Origin: Chryseobacterium sp. Leaf405
GTDB taxonomy: Bacteria; Bacteroidota; Bacteroidia; Flavobacteriales; Weeksellaceae
NCBI RefSeq assembly: GCF_001425355.1
Contig: NZ_LMQN01000015.1
Location: forward strand, 233,862 to 297,861
Reading direction: 5' to 3'
DNA: 64,000 nt
Made by a program: the position numbers and the translations under genes. Shown here piece after piece: positions 9,128 to 17,890 of this stretch (positions within the stretch are counted from its first letter, which is position 1; each line of letters starts with the position of its first letter). Under the pieces are notes generated by a model that had not been told where the DNA came from, did not search any database, and saw nothing but the letters and a program-made list of their open reading frames with translations.

Positions 9128-10456
9128 ATGAATCATAAACCCGTTGAAGGTTTTTCCAAATTAACAAAGCAGGGGAAAATCGATTGGCTTGTTAACGAAT
9201 ACCTTGAAGGAAACTCAGAATATCAACATATATTAAACCAATATTGGAACGAAAATGCTGATTTGCAGAAGCTTCACGACGAATTTTCTGAAAATACCAT
9301 TTCCAATTTCTATATGCCGTACGGTATTGCTCCGAACTTTTTAATTGACGGGAAATTATTTGCACTTCCGATGGCTGTTGAGGAAAGTTCTGTAGTGGCT
9401 GCGGCTTCTAAAGCTGCAAAATTCTGGATTGATAAAGGAGGTTTTAAAACGACAATCATCAATACTGAAAAATTAGGTCACACTCACTTTATTTTCGATG
9501 TAGAATCTCATAAATTACAGCATTTCTTTAATTTCAATCTAAAGAAAAAATTAATTGAAGCGACCAATGACATTACAGCGAACATGAGAAATCGCGGCGG
9601 TGGAATTTTGGATATAAAACTAGTTGATAAAACTGCTGAAATGCCCAATTATTACCAGCTGAAAGCAAGTTTCGATACGGTCGATTCAATGGGTGCCAAC
9701 TTTATTAATTCTTGTCTGGAGCAGTTTGGGAAGACTTTAAAGCAGGAAGTGGCAACCAGCGAAGATTTTTCACAGGAAGAAAAGAATTCTTTACAGATTG
9801 TGATGAATATTCTTTCCAATTTCACTCCGGATTGCATCGTAAGAGCTGAGGTTTCCTGTAAAATTGAAGATTTAAAAGACGACAGCGGGATTTCTAACGA
9901 AGAATTTGCTAGAAAATTCAAGCAGGCAGTTACGATCGCCGAAATCGAACCTTTCAGAGCAACCACTCACAATAAAGGAATCATGAATGGAGTAGATGCT
10001 GTGGTTATCGCAACCGGAAATGATTTCAGAGCAACAGAAGCCTGTGCACATGCTTACGCAGCGAAAGACGGGAAATATTCCTCATTAACGCATTGTACAA
10101 TTGATAACGGAATTTTCAGATTTTGGATTGATCTTCCGATTTCTGTGGGTGTCGTGGGAGGTTTAACAAATCTTCATCCGTTGGTAAAATTCTCTTTGGC
10201 ACTTCTTGGAAAGCCTTCTGCCCAGGAATTGATGAGTATTTTGGCGGTTTCTGGTTTGGCTCAGAATTTTGGTGCGCTACGTTCTTTGGTAACAACAGGA
10301 ATTCAAAAAGGGCACATGAAAATGCACTTACTGAATATTTTAAACCAAATGGGCGCAACGGAAGAAGAAAAGTTGCATTTTGTGACGTATTTCAAAGATA
10401 AAACGGTGAGCCATCACGAGGTTATCAATGAATTTAACAGACTAAGAGGGCAATAA
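9128..10456 (+). CDS. mvaA: Hydroxymethylglutaryl-CoA reductase (class II)
   Basis: A 442-residue class II HMG-CoA reductase, converting HMG-CoA to mevalonate. In Flavobacteriia it acts in the mevalonate route to isoprenoids. Seen are AVEESSVVAAASKAAKFW (catalytic Glu region), DSMGANFINS (cofactor-binding DxMGxN), THNKGIMNGVDAVVIATGND (catalytic Lys and Asp), and GIQKGHMKMH with the C-terminal catalytic His. The stop codon overlaps the ATG of the next small ORF (TAATG), so the gene opens a chain of translationally coupled genes. Whether it acts biosynthetically or degradatively cannot be read from sequence; biosynthesis fits the group. Confidence 0.93.
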   Translation: MNHKPVEGFSKLTKQGKIDWLVNEYLEGNSEYQHILNQYWNENADLQKLHDEFSENTISNFYMPYGIAPNFLIDGKLFALPMAVEESSVVAAASKAAKFWIDKGGFKTTIINTEKLGHTHFIFDVESHKLQHFFNFNLKKKLIEATNDITANMRNRGGGILDIKLVDKTAEMPNYYQLKASFDTVDSMGANFINSCLEQFGKTLKQEVATSEDFSQEEKNSLQIVMNILSNFTPDCIVRAEVSCKIEDLKDDSGISNEEFARKFKQAVTIAEIEPFRATTHNKGIMNGVDAVVIATGNDFRATEACAHAYAAKDGKYSSLTHCTIDNGIFRFWIDLPISVGVVGGLTNLHPLVKFSLALLGKPSAQELMSILAVSGLAQNFGALRSLVTTGIQKGHMKMHLLNILNQMGATEEEKLHFVTYFKDKTVSHHEVINEFNRLRGQ

Positions 10457-10623
10457 TGTTTGGAATTATTGTATCAGTTCTTATTCTGACGTTCGGGATT
10501 TTTTTGAAAATGACCAACGTAAAGGATTTTCAGAGTTCAAAAAGATTTTCTGTTATGTTTATCATATTAGGAATTTCGGCTTTGGTCGCCAAATTTATTT
10601 TAATGTATTTAGCATCAAAATAA
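10456..10623 (+). CDS. Small two-helix membrane protein
   Basis: A 55-residue ORF with two hydrophobic stretches: MFGIIVSVLILTFGIFLKM at the N-terminus and SVMFIILGISALVAKFILMY at residues 33-51, joined by a polar loop (TNVKDFQSSKRF). Its ATG overlaps the stop of the HMG-CoA reductase gene and its own stop overlaps the ATG of the next gene, both as TAATG. This double overlap strongly supports translation. It is probably an inner-membrane hairpin. I recognise no family. Confidence 0.75.
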   Translation: MFGIIVSVLILTFGIFLKMTNVKDFQSSKRFSVMFIILGISALVAKFILMYLASK

Positions 10624-11693
10624 TGAAACGGAAAATTTTATTCTTTTTGTTGATTTCATGTTTAAGTTTTTCACAACAGAAAAGTGTAAAAATTACCGAT
10701 TTACAACCAAAGTCTGAAGATTTTACTTTTCCTAAAATTACTTACACAGAAAAACCTTTAGTTGAAAATAAGATTAATACTTTTTTACAGGTTGACCAAT
10801 TAGAATACATTCCCGGAGCGGAAGGAACGCCTTCAAAATTGGTTTCTACGGGAAAAACCTCATACTCCAACTATGTTTATTTCTATAGTTGGGAAAAACT
10901 GGAAACACCCAAAAATATTTTGAGTATTGCCATTAGTGGAGAAGCTTCAGGAGCGTATCCGGAAGGTTTTGATATCTGGAAGAATTTTGATTTAAGAACA
11001 GGAAATTTTATTAATGCTAAGGATTTATTTCAGCCAAATTCAATAAAAGCGGTTGAAAATTTAATTCAGAAAAGTGTAAAAAAAGAGGTTAATGATTTCA
11101 TTGTTCAATTAAAAGCAGAAAAAAATCCTTCAGAAGATACTTTAGCTCAGATTTCTATGTATGAAGATTGTTTCACAGATTTTACTTTAGATGGAATTGA
11201 ATATTATTTCGCAAAAGATAAAATTAGATTTATAGCCGGAAGATGTTCAAACCATGCGATGAGAGCGTTGGATGATCTTGGAAGTCATGTTGTTGAAATT
11301 CCGTATAAAAATTTGGATAAATATTGGAATTCTTACGCTAAAAATCTATTGTCTAGTTCTGAAAAAGTTGATTCTACCAATATTCATAATAAACTGTATA
11401 AAGGAAAAATTGATGGAAAATATCCAATTACGGTTTTAATTAATACAATATACGAAGACGGTTCTTTCTCTGCAAAATATTGGTATGATAAGAATAAAAA
11501 ACTGATCGAGTGGAACGGAAAATTGAAAGGAAACCATATTTCCGTTATTGAAAACGATTATTACAGCGAAGAAACCAATCAATGGATTATTAAAGCTTAT
11601 ATAGAAGCCGAAGTAAAAGGGGATAAGATCGTAGGAACGTGGCAGGATTATCAAACAAAAAAATATTTAAAATTAGAATTAGAAGAATTATAA
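10623..11693 (+). CDS. Exported protein of unknown function
   Basis: A 356-residue protein with an N-terminal signal peptide (MKRKILFFLLISCLSFSQQ). The middle (SIAISGEASGAYPEGFDIWKNFDLRTG, shared here only as residues about 98-124) resembles the beta-rich segment of DUF3298/DUF4163-type exported proteins, with 'fDl.tG..i...dlF' spacing. The C-terminal 110 residues form a separate beta-rich region (KGKIDGKYPITVLINTIYED). The assignment to DUF3298-like is tentative. It is translationally coupled to the preceding small membrane protein and followed 1 base later by the DUF423 gene. It likely acts in the periplasm. Confidence 0.7.
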   Translation: MKRKILFFLLISCLSFSQQKSVKITDLQPKSEDFTFPKITYTEKPLVENKINTFLQVDQLEYIPGAEGTPSKLVSTGKTSYSNYVYFYSWEKLETPKNILSIAISGEASGAYPEGFDIWKNFDLRTGNFINAKDLFQPNSIKAVENLIQKSVKKEVNDFIVQLKAEKNPSEDTLAQISMYEDCFTDFTLDGIEYYFAKDKIRFIAGRCSNHAMRALDDLGSHVVEIPYKNLDKYWNSYAKNLLSSSEKVDSTNIHNKLYKGKIDGKYPITVLINTIYEDGSFSAKYWYDKNKKLIEWNGKLKGNHISVIENDYYSEETNQWIIKAYIEAEVKGDKIVGTWQDYQTKKYLKLELEEL

Positions 11694-11694
11694 A

Positions 11695-12081
11695 ATGAAA
11701 ACAATTACTTTAGTTTTTGGTGCTGTTTACGGAATGTTATCCGTTATTTTAGGGGCATTTGGCGCGCACGCTTTAAAGAAAATTTTGTCTGTGGAAAGAC
11801 TTGAAAGTTTTGAAACAGGAGTAAGATATCAAATGTATGCTGCTTTCTTTTTATTGATTGTTGGATACATTTTAAAATTTGATAATTCATCTCAAAAATG
11901 GATTTCTATTTTAATGATTGCAGGAACGATGTTGTTTTCTTTCAGTATTTATTTATTGAGTTTGCAGGATTATTTAGGCGCAAATTTGAAATTTTTAGGA
12001 CCGATTACACCGCTTGGAGGTTTATTTATGATTCTAAGCTGGGCAATGCTTATTTTTTACTTTGTTAAAAACAGAGTTTAG
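11695..12081 (+). CDS. DUF423 family membrane protein
   Basis: A 128-residue protein with about four membrane segments. GMLSVILGAFGAHALKKIL and the later FLGPITPLGGLFMILSWAML are the hallmarks of DUF423 (E. coli YgdD). The function is unknown across the family; it is an inner-membrane protein. It starts one base after the previous stop, so it is the last gene of the HMG-CoA reductase cluster. Confidence 0.9.
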   Translation: MKTITLVFGAVYGMLSVILGAFGAHALKKILSVERLESFETGVRYQMYAAFFLLIVGYILKFDNSSQKWISILMIAGTMLFSFSIYLLSLQDYLGANLKFLGPITPLGGLFMILSWAMLIFYFVKNRV

Positions 12082-12145
12082 TTTATTAGAAAACCTCAAC
12101 AAATATTTTAACAAATGATGATCGTAATTTTAAAAATAAATTAAA

Positions 12146-13423
12146 ATGAAAATCAACAGAAGACGACGATTAATACGAACATTTAATCTTTTGGATCAAC
12201 CGATGAGGTTTAATCCGTTTGTATTCAGTCGTACTTTTTTTATGTGGGCAATTACGGGTTTGGTCGGCGGAATTATCGCCGGATTGTATTGGATTGTCCT
12301 CGAACATTTCACGGAATTTTTAGCTGAATTTCAAGGTTGGATGGTAATTCCCACAATGGCAATTTCCGGTCTTCTGGCAGGTTTGGTTATTCATTTCATC
12401 GGAGATCCGGGAGAAATTCATTTAATTGTTAATAATATCAGATTCAATAAAGGAAAATTAGATCCGAAAAATAATCCTTCCATGATTCTGTCATCACTTT
12501 TTTGTGTCGCATCGGGTGGAAGCTTAGGTCCGGAAGCGCCTTTAGTTCAGGTGACGGGTTCTACAGGAACTTATCTTGGAAAATTATTCAGGTTGAAAGG
12601 TGAAGAGTTACGTTCCTTAAGCATCGCCGGAATGGCTTCAGGTTTTACCGCGCTTTTTGGAGCTCCGCTTGGTGGAAGTCTTTTTTCATTGGAAATTCTT
12701 CATCATAAGCACGCAGTTGAATATTACAAAGCGATTATTCCGGCGTTAGTGGCAAGCTGTTTCAGTTATCTGATGTTTGCGCTGATTATTCATTTGGGAA
12801 TCGGGGCGACTTGGGATTTAAAAGCGTATCATTACACGGGAGTCTACGATTTTCTTTACGCTTCTTTGTTTGGAATTGTGGGAACTTTATTTGGCTGGAT
12901 TTTCATTTTTGTCGTAAAATTTTTCAAGAAAGTTTTTGAATACAGAAAATTTCCCATTTATATTAAAACATTAGTTGGTGGGATTGTTCTTGGAATTATT
13001 GCTTTCTATTTTCCATTAACAAGATATTTTGGTCATAACGAAATCAAGCAGTTAATCAACGGAGATTTTGCTTTGAACTTTTTAATTTTAATCCTAATTT
13101 TTAAGATAATAGCTATTGCGGTTACCGTAACTTCCGGATGGAGAGGCGGTTTTATTATCCCGCTTTTCTTTGTTGGAACCACTTTAGGGTTGATTATTCA
13201 TAATATATTTCCAAGTGTTGATACAACATTGGCGATTGTGAGCTGCATGGCTGCCATTAATGCATGTGTAACAAGAACTCCTATGAGTACGACAATTATT
13301 TTGGGAACATTAACGGGCTTTACTTATTTCGTTCCGATACTTTTTGCAAGTTTGACAGGATATTTTTTGGCACCGAAAATTCCCTTTATCGGTTCGCAGT
13401 CTGAAAAATTGGCTGAAGAATAA
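12146..13423 (+). CDS. ClC family chloride channel/transporter
   Basis: A 425-residue ClC protein with about ten hydrophobic helices and a short basic N-terminus (MKINRRRRLIR). Family motifs are ASGGSLGPEAPLVQ, holding the gating glutamate of the GxEGP position in altered GPEAP form, and GWRGGFIIPLFFVG, the GxFxP selectivity motif. There are no C-terminal CBS domains. It moves chloride or another anion across the inner membrane. Channel versus proton exchanger cannot be decided here. It lies 64 bases after the DUF423 gene, with no terminator seen between. Confidence 0.93.
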   Translation: MKINRRRRLIRTFNLLDQPMRFNPFVFSRTFFMWAITGLVGGIIAGLYWIVLEHFTEFLAEFQGWMVIPTMAISGLLAGLVIHFIGDPGEIHLIVNNIRFNKGKLDPKNNPSMILSSLFCVASGGSLGPEAPLVQVTGSTGTYLGKLFRLKGEELRSLSIAGMASGFTALFGAPLGGSLFSLEILHHKHAVEYYKAIIPALVASCFSYLMFALIIHLGIGATWDLKAYHYTGVYDFLYASLFGIVGTLFGWIFIFVVKFFKKVFEYRKFPIYIKTLVGGIVLGIIAFYFPLTRYFGHNEIKQLINGDFALNFLILILIFKIIAIAVTVTSGWRGGFIIPLFFVGTTLGLIIHNIFPSVDTTLAIVSCMAAINACVTRTPMSTTIILGTLTGFTYFVPILFASLTGYFLAPKIPFIGSQSEKLAEE

Positions 13424-13486
13424 TGCGAATATGACAGATATGTTAAAAATCAAACGTTTTGAACTTTAAATTTTAAGTCAATAAAC

Positions 13487-13516
13487 TTGAACTTCCATGT
13501 CTTTTTAGTAAATTTG
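13487..13516 (+). promoter_or_regulatory. Promoter of sucC
   Basis: TTG (13487-13489), a 19-base spacer, and TAAATTTG (13509-13516) match the Bacteroidetes consensus, 38 bases before the sucC ATG. Confidence 0.75.
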
Positions 13517-13554
13517 TCAACCTTTAACTATTAAAATAAAATAATAAAAATAAT

Positions 13555-14745
13555 ATGAATCTTCACGAGTATCAATCAAAAGAGATTTTATCAAAGTATG
13601 GAGTAGCTATCCAACGTGGTTTTGTTGCAAACAACGTAGAAGAAGCTGTAGCAGCTGCTGAAAAACTGACTGCTGAAACTGGAGCTCAGGCTTGGGTTGT
13701 AAAAGCACAGATTCACGCAGGTGGTCGTGGTAAAGGTGGTGGTGTTAAGTTCTCTCCAAACATGGATAAACTTAAAGAAAACGCTCAGAATATCATCGGA
13801 ATGCAGTTGGTAACTCCACAAACTTCTGCTGAAGGTAAATTGGTAAACTCTGTATTGGTTGCAGAAGACGTTTATTATCCTGGAGAATCTGAAACTAAAG
13901 AATTTTATGTTTCTATTCTTTTAGACAGAGCTGAAGGTAAAAATACAATTGTATATTCTACTGAAGGTGGTATGGATATTGAGCATGTTGCAGAAGTAAC
14001 GCCTCATTTAATCCACAATGAATTAATTGATCCTGCTTTGGGTCTTCAAGGTTTCCAGGCTAGAAAAATTGCTTTCAACTTAGGTCTTGAAGGGAATGCT
14101 TTCAAAGAATTCACAAAATTCATCACTTCTTTATATAACGCTTATGTGGGAATTGATGCTTCTCTTTTCGAAATCAACCCGGTTTTGAAAACTTCTGATA
14201 ACAAAATTATCGCTGTAGATGCTAAAGTAACATTGGATGGTAACTCATTGTTCCGTCACAAAGATCTTGAAGCGCTTAGAGATACAAGAGAAGAAGATCC
14301 TATCGATGTTGAAGCTGGTGAAGCTGGTCTTAACTTCGTAAAGTTAGACGGTAACGTTGCTTGTATGGTAAACGGAGCTGGTCTTGCAATGGCGACTATG
14401 GACATCATCAAATTATCTGGCGGTAACCCTGCTAACTTCCTGGACGTGGGAGGTACTGCTGATGCTGCAAGAGTACAGACTGCTTTTGGAATCATCTTGA
14501 GAGATCCAAACGTAAAAGCGATCTTGATTAATATCTTTGGAGGTATCGTAAGATGCGACAGAGTTGCACAAGGTGTTGTAGATGCTTATAAAGCAATGGG
14601 TAGCCTTCCGGTTCCATTGATCGTAAGATTGCAAGGAACTAACGCTGTAGAAGCTAAAAAATTAATTGACGAGTCTGGTCTTCCGGTACACTCTGCAATT
14701 ACTTTGGAAGAAGCCGCAAACAAAGTAAAAGAAGTTTTAGCTTAA
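13555..14745 (+). CDS. sucC: Succinyl-CoA synthetase beta subunit (ADP-forming)
   Basis: A 396-residue SucC, the nucleotide-binding subunit of succinyl-CoA ligase in the TCA cycle. The ATP-grasp part begins [17 protein letters not shown] and has [14 protein letters not shown] near residues 51-64. [10 protein letters not shown] carries metal-binding residues, and the C-terminal CoA-ligase domain has [13 protein letters not shown] and [16 protein letters not shown]. The alpha subunit gene (sucD) is not adjacent: a terminator follows immediately and the next gene is convergent. The two subunits are therefore encoded apart in this genome. A strong promoter precedes it. Confidence 0.97.
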   Translation: MNLHEYQSKEILSKYGVAIQRGFVANNVEEAVAAAEKLTAETGAQAWVVKAQIHAGGRGKGGGVKFSPNMDKLKENAQNIIGMQLVTPQTSAEGKLVNSVLVAEDVYYPGESETKEFYVSILLDRAEGKNTIVYSTEGGMDIEHVAEVTPHLIHNELIDPALGLQGFQARKIAFNLGLEGNAFKEFTKFITSLYNAYVGIDASLFEINPVLKTSDNKIIAVDAKVTLDGNSLFRHKDLEALRDTREEDPIDVEAGEAGLNFVKLDGNVACMVNGAGLAMATMDIIKLSGGNPANFLDVGGTADAARVQTAFGIILRDPNVKAILINIFGGIVRCDRVAQGVVDAYKAMGSLPVPLIVRLQGTNAVEAKKLIDESGLPVHSAITLEEAANKVKEVLA

Positions 14746-14770
14746 TTTTAAACTAAACTTTTCTATAAAC

Positions 14771-14800
14771 AAAAACCGCTTAATATTAAGCGGTTTTTTT
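14771..14800. terminator. Bidirectional terminator between sucC and the MscS gene
   Basis: AAAAACCGCTTAAT (14771-14784) is the exact complement of ATTAAGCGGTTTTT (14785-14798), with an A-run on the left and a T-run on the right. It serves both convergent genes. Confidence 0.92.
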
Positions 14801-14807
14801 GTTGATA

Positions 14808-15689
14808 TTAATCGTGATTTTCGTTGATTAAATTTTCTCCACCGGTAATATTAATGCTTGTCGGAGTTACCAATTGTATATGATCAGAATCCAGACGTTG
14901 TTTAATTTTAAGTAAGGCTTCACTTTTCAACTGTACCATGTTAGCACCGACTTTCATCCAGAATTTTGCCTGTAAATTAAATACACCTTGCTTTAAATCA
15001 GTGAAAATTACTTCTACCGCATCAGTTCTGTCGATACTTTCTAAATTTTTTATCACTTCCAGAATTCCTAATTGTGCTTTGTTGATGTCTTCATCTGCCG
15101 GAATTTCAAAATTTAAAATGATTCTTCGTTGTGGTGAAGCAGTAACATTGGAAAAAGGTGCATTAAAAATAACCTGATTCGGGACATATACTTTTTTGCC
15201 GTCGTCTGTAATGATTTTTGTGGTTAACAGACCAATTTCCTGCACGGTTCCGGAATTTGCTCCGATGATAATATAATCTCCGACTTTGAAGGCTTTATCA
15301 ATTCCGATCAGCATTCCGGAGAATATACTCGAAACTAAATCTTTCAGCGCAACCCCGGCAATCACCCCGGCAACTCCCAGACTTCCGATAAATTTCCATA
15401 AGAATCCACTGAATCCCATGATTTCCAATGCAATGAAAGTACCCATAATCATGATCAGAAATCTGAAAACTCCGATAACGGTACTTAATGAACTTTCTCT
15501 TTTGCTTTTTGGAAAAAACTTATGAAATATTTTGACTGAAAATATACTTAAATACTTACTTGTAATAAGGAAAAAAGAAAAAACAATAATCCCGACAATC
15601 AATTTTGGGGTGAGTTCTGCAAATTTCAAATACCAATTTTCCAACACTCTGTATACAACATCCAGGTAGCTGAGACTACTTTTCTCCAT
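14808..15689 (-). CDS. Small-conductance mechanosensitive channel (MscS family)
   Basis: A 293-residue MscS-type channel that opens under membrane tension to release solutes. Three hydrophobic helices lie at about 27-45, 70-90 and 95-120. The pore helix region GSLGVAGVIAGVALKDLVSS is followed by the beta domain GDYIIIGANSGTVQEIGLLTTKI, and a C-terminal alpha/beta domain ends the protein. The length matches E. coli MscS (286 aa). It is convergent with sucC, sharing its terminator, and divergent from the peroxiredoxin gene. Confidence 0.93.
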   Translation of the reverse strand: MEKSSLSYLDVVYRVLENWYLKFAELTPKLIVGIIVFSFFLITSKYLSIFSVKIFHKFFPKSKRESSLSTVIGVFRFLIMIMGTFIALEIMGFSGFLWKFIGSLGVAGVIAGVALKDLVSSIFSGMLIGIDKAFKVGDYIIIGANSGTVQEIGLLTTKIITDDGKKVYVPNQVIFNAPFSNVTASPQRRIILNFEIPADEDINKAQLGILEVIKNLESIDRTDAVEVIFTDLKQGVFNLQAKFWMKVGANMVQLKSEALLKIKQRLDSDHIQLVTPTSINITGGENLINENHD

Positions 15690-15736
15690 AAAGATTAATT
15701 ATTTTATTAAATATAGAAAAATTTTCAACAAATATT

Positions 15737-15771
15737 TTGCCAGTCTCAAAAAGTCTACTAAATTTGTAGAC
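15737..15771 (+). promoter_or_regulatory. Peroxiredoxin promoter with palindromic operator candidate
   Basis: TTG (15737-15739), a 19-base spacer and TAAATTTG (15759-15766) form a consensus promoter. A perfect inverted repeat, GTCTAC (15753-15758) and GTAGAC (15766-15771), brackets the -7 box with 7 bases between arms. A protein bound there would block the promoter. The sequence does not look like a PerR or Fur box. The arms could also form a weak RNA hairpin, but they lie mostly upstream of the likely start site. Confidence 0.65.
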
Positions 15772-15789
15772 TAATAAGAACAAAATATT

Positions 15790-16425
15790 ATGTCAATAAA
15801 ACTAGGAGATACAGCACCGGACTTTCAGGCAGAAACGTCTTCAGGTGATCTTAATTTTTACGAATATTTAGGTGATTCATGGGGAATTTTATTTTCACAT
15901 CCGGCAGATTATACTCCGGTTTGCACGACTGAACTTGGATATACCTCAAAACTGAAGGAAGAATTTGAAAGGAGAGGAACGAAAGTGATAGCTTTAAGCG
16001 TAGATGGAGTAGAAGATCATCAAAACTGGATTAAAGATATTAATGAAACTCAGAATACAGACGTACAGTTTCCTATTATTGCTGATAAAGACAGGAAAAT
16101 TTCTGAACTGTATGATTTTATTCATCCGAATGCCTCAGTTACAGCGACAGTTCGTTCTTTATTAATTATTGATCCTGCAAAGAAGGTTAGATTGATTATT
16201 ACATATCCGGCTTCTACAGGAAGAAATTTTAATGAAATTCTAAGAGTTTTAGATTCTCTTCAGTTAGTAGATTCACATAAAATTGCGACTCCTGTTAATT
16301 GGAAAGAAGGTGAGGATGTTATCGTTCCACCAACGATTTCTACGGAAGATGCCAAGAAAATATTCCCGAAGGGAGTGACAGAAATAAAGCCGTATCTAAG
16401 ATATACGCCTCAACCGAATACATGA
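15790..16425 (+). CDS. 1-Cys peroxiredoxin (Prx6 type)
   Basis: A 211-residue peroxiredoxin that reduces hydrogen peroxide and organic peroxides in the cytoplasm. The peroxidatic Cys45 sits in HPADYTPVCTTELG, the PxxxTxxC motif. It is the only cysteine in the protein, so there is no resolving Cys and an external thiol must reduce it. The long C-terminal arm (residues about 165-211, NWKEGEDVIVPPTIS and RYTPQ) is the Prx6 dimerisation domain. It stands alone behind its own promoter and palindrome, which suggests separate, possibly stress-related control. Confidence 0.95.
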   Translation: MSIKLGDTAPDFQAETSSGDLNFYEYLGDSWGILFSHPADYTPVCTTELGYTSKLKEEFERRGTKVIALSVDGVEDHQNWIKDINETQNTDVQFPIIADKDRKISELYDFIHPNASVTATVRSLLIIDPAKKVRLIITYPASTGRNFNEILRVLDSLQLVDSHKIATPVNWKEGEDVIVPPTISTEDAKKIFPKGVTEIKPYLRYTPQPNT

Positions 16426-16464
16426 TTTATTTGATTTTTTATAGTTTAGTTTTAATTTGTACGA

Positions 16465-16496
16465 AAATCGCCCCGAAAAAAATTTCAGGGCGATTT
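16465..16496. terminator. Terminator hairpin after the peroxiredoxin gene
   Basis: AAATCGCCC (16465-16473) pairs with GGGCGATTT (16488-16496). The T-run is short on both sides. It separates two convergent genes. Confidence 0.65.
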
Positions 16497-16540
16497 CAAT
16501 TAATAAGTGTGTATGTGAATGTGAATTGGTGAAGTGATTT

Positions 16541-17131
16541 TTATTTTGCTTCGTTGATGATCTGCTTACCTTTAGAAGTTGGCAAATAAATACTAAATCC
16601 TACATTGAAGGTAATGTTTGAATTTAATCCTTCGTTACCAAATCCTGACTGACCTTGGTATTTAACCAAACCTTCAACACCGATATTAGGAGTGATAAAG
16701 TAAGAATAACCAGGACCAACACCGAAATCAAGTCCAGTTGTTGAATTTCCGCTTTCTACTGATGATCCACCAATACCTACGTTACCTTCGAAGAACCATC
16801 TTCCGTGGTTTAACAAGTTATCAACGCCTTTTTCACCCGGAGATAGATAGTAACGTCCTAAACCTCCCACTGCATAATCAAATCTTGTAGGACTTCCGTT
16901 AGTAACTTTGCTGATACCTAAATTAACATATCCACCAATTGCTACGTTATCTTTAATAAAATATGCTGCTTTTGGCTGAATTGCGATATTGTAACCACCA
17001 CCTGTATTTAGTCCGAAGTTACTGGATAAAAGGCTACTTCCTACTAACCAGTTCCCTTCTTGAATTTGAGCATTCATAGTTGAAGCTAAACCTGCTACTG
17101 CGAATATTCCTGATAGAATTAATTTTTTCAT
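16541..17131 (-). CDS. Outer-membrane beta-barrel protein
   Basis: A 196-residue exported protein with signal peptide MKKLILSGIFAVAGLASTMNAQ. The mature part consists of short alternating strands with glycine and aromatic residues (WLVGSSLLSSNFGLNTGGGY, VNLGISKV, RYYLSPGEKG, FEGNVGIGGSS, FGVGPGYSYF) and ends in NITFNVGFSIYLP. This is an eight-stranded OmpX/OmpW-like barrel (outer membrane beta-barrel domain) common in Bacteroidetes. Ligand and function are unknown. It lies downstream of the TonB receptor cluster, but a hairpin in between suggests its own transcript. Confidence 0.82.
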   Translation of the reverse strand: MKKLILSGIFAVAGLASTMNAQIQEGNWLVGSSLLSSNFGLNTGGGYNIAIQPKAAYFIKDNVAIGGYVNLGISKVTNGSPTRFDYAVGGLGRYYLSPGEKGVDNLLNHGRWFFEGNVGIGGSSVESGNSTTGLDFGVGPGYSYFITPNIGVEGLVKYQGQSGFGNEGLNSNITFNVGFSIYLPTSKGKQIINEAK

Positions 17132-17189
17132 AATTTATTATTTTTAAAAATTAACATTTATTATTTGATGAATAGCTGAACAATAAATG

Positions 17190-17211
17190 TGCCACAATCA
17201 ATCCTGTGGCA
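17190..17211 (-). terminator. Terminator-like hairpin after the PepSY gene
   Basis: TGCCACA (17190-17196) pairs with TGTGGCA (17205-17211). The downstream T-richness is weak on the reverse strand. Confidence 0.5.
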
Positions 17212-17282
17212 ATTTCATAAAAATCATAGAGAGGTGAATAAAGAGAATATCAGTATAATTTTTAACATTTATAGAAATTATG

Positions 17283-17798
17283 TTAAATAAGTAAAAGCAA
17301 AATAGAAACAATTAATCCTGCGATTGCGAAAATCATTCCTCGCTTGAAAACTTTGCTCTTAGGATTAAACATCCAGAAGCTTGAAATTACAAAAAAGAAA
17401 AGTGAAAGCCCGAAAAATGTGCTTAGCGGAGAAATAGCATCTTTAGATTGGGATTTGTGAAGTTTAGTCATCTTATCCAATACAAAAGGCAATTCTTTCT
17501 TTGAATATTTTGCTTCTCCCGTCGCTGCGTTGTAAGTTCCCTGTTTGAATTTCAAAACTGTTCCTTCCGTTTTTTCAACTTCAAAATTTTTGATTTTCAG
17601 TTCTTTTCCCAGTTCTTTTTCAGATAGATTTTTTTCGATTACCTTATCGTAATTTTTTTCTTTTTTGAGGAAATCTGTATCTCTGTACACCAATAAAACA
17701 CCGCTCAATCCGTAGACAGCCATAATTCCGGCAAGGAAATATCCCAGATACCGGTGTGTAATTCTCATGAAACTTCTTGTGTCTTTAATCTTATCCAT
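17283..17798 (-). CDS. PepSY-domain membrane protein
   Basis: A 171-residue inner-membrane protein with helices at about 15-32, 122-140 and 150-170. The first, RITHRYLGYFLAGIMAVYGLSG, is the typical PepSY-associated TM helix. The periplasmic middle (residues about 40-115) is Lys-rich with beta-prone segments and resembles PepSY. Such proteins next to TonB-dependent siderophore receptors are thought to help iron release or reduction in the periplasm. The gene lies 92 bases downstream of the receptor gene on the same strand, with a long hairpin in the gap that may lower its expression. Confidence 0.82.
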   Translation of the reverse strand: MDKIKDTRSFMRITHRYLGYFLAGIMAVYGLSGVLLVYRDTDFLKKEKNYDKVIEKNLSEKELGKELKIKNFEVEKTEGTVLKFKQGTYNAATGEAKYSKKELPFVLDKMTKLHKSQSKDAISPLSTFFGLSLFFFVISSFWMFNPKSKVFKRGMIFAIAGLIVSILLLLI

Positions 17799-17825
17799 AT
17801 TGTATCGTTTATTTTTATAAGTTCA

Positions 17826-17859
17826 AAAGTGGAAGCTGCAAAATTGCAACTTCCACTTT
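17826..17859 (-). promoter_or_regulatory. 16-bp intercistronic hairpin between receptor and PepSY genes
   Basis: The arms at 17826-17841 and 17844-17859 are complementary at 15 of 16 positions with a 2-base spacer. On the reverse strand the hairpin is followed by TTTTG. It lies between the receptor stop and the PepSY start and could act as a leaky terminator or protect the 3' end of the receptor mRNA. Confidence 0.7.
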
Positions 17860-17890
17860 ATATGAAGAAATTATTACTGTTATTTAATTT

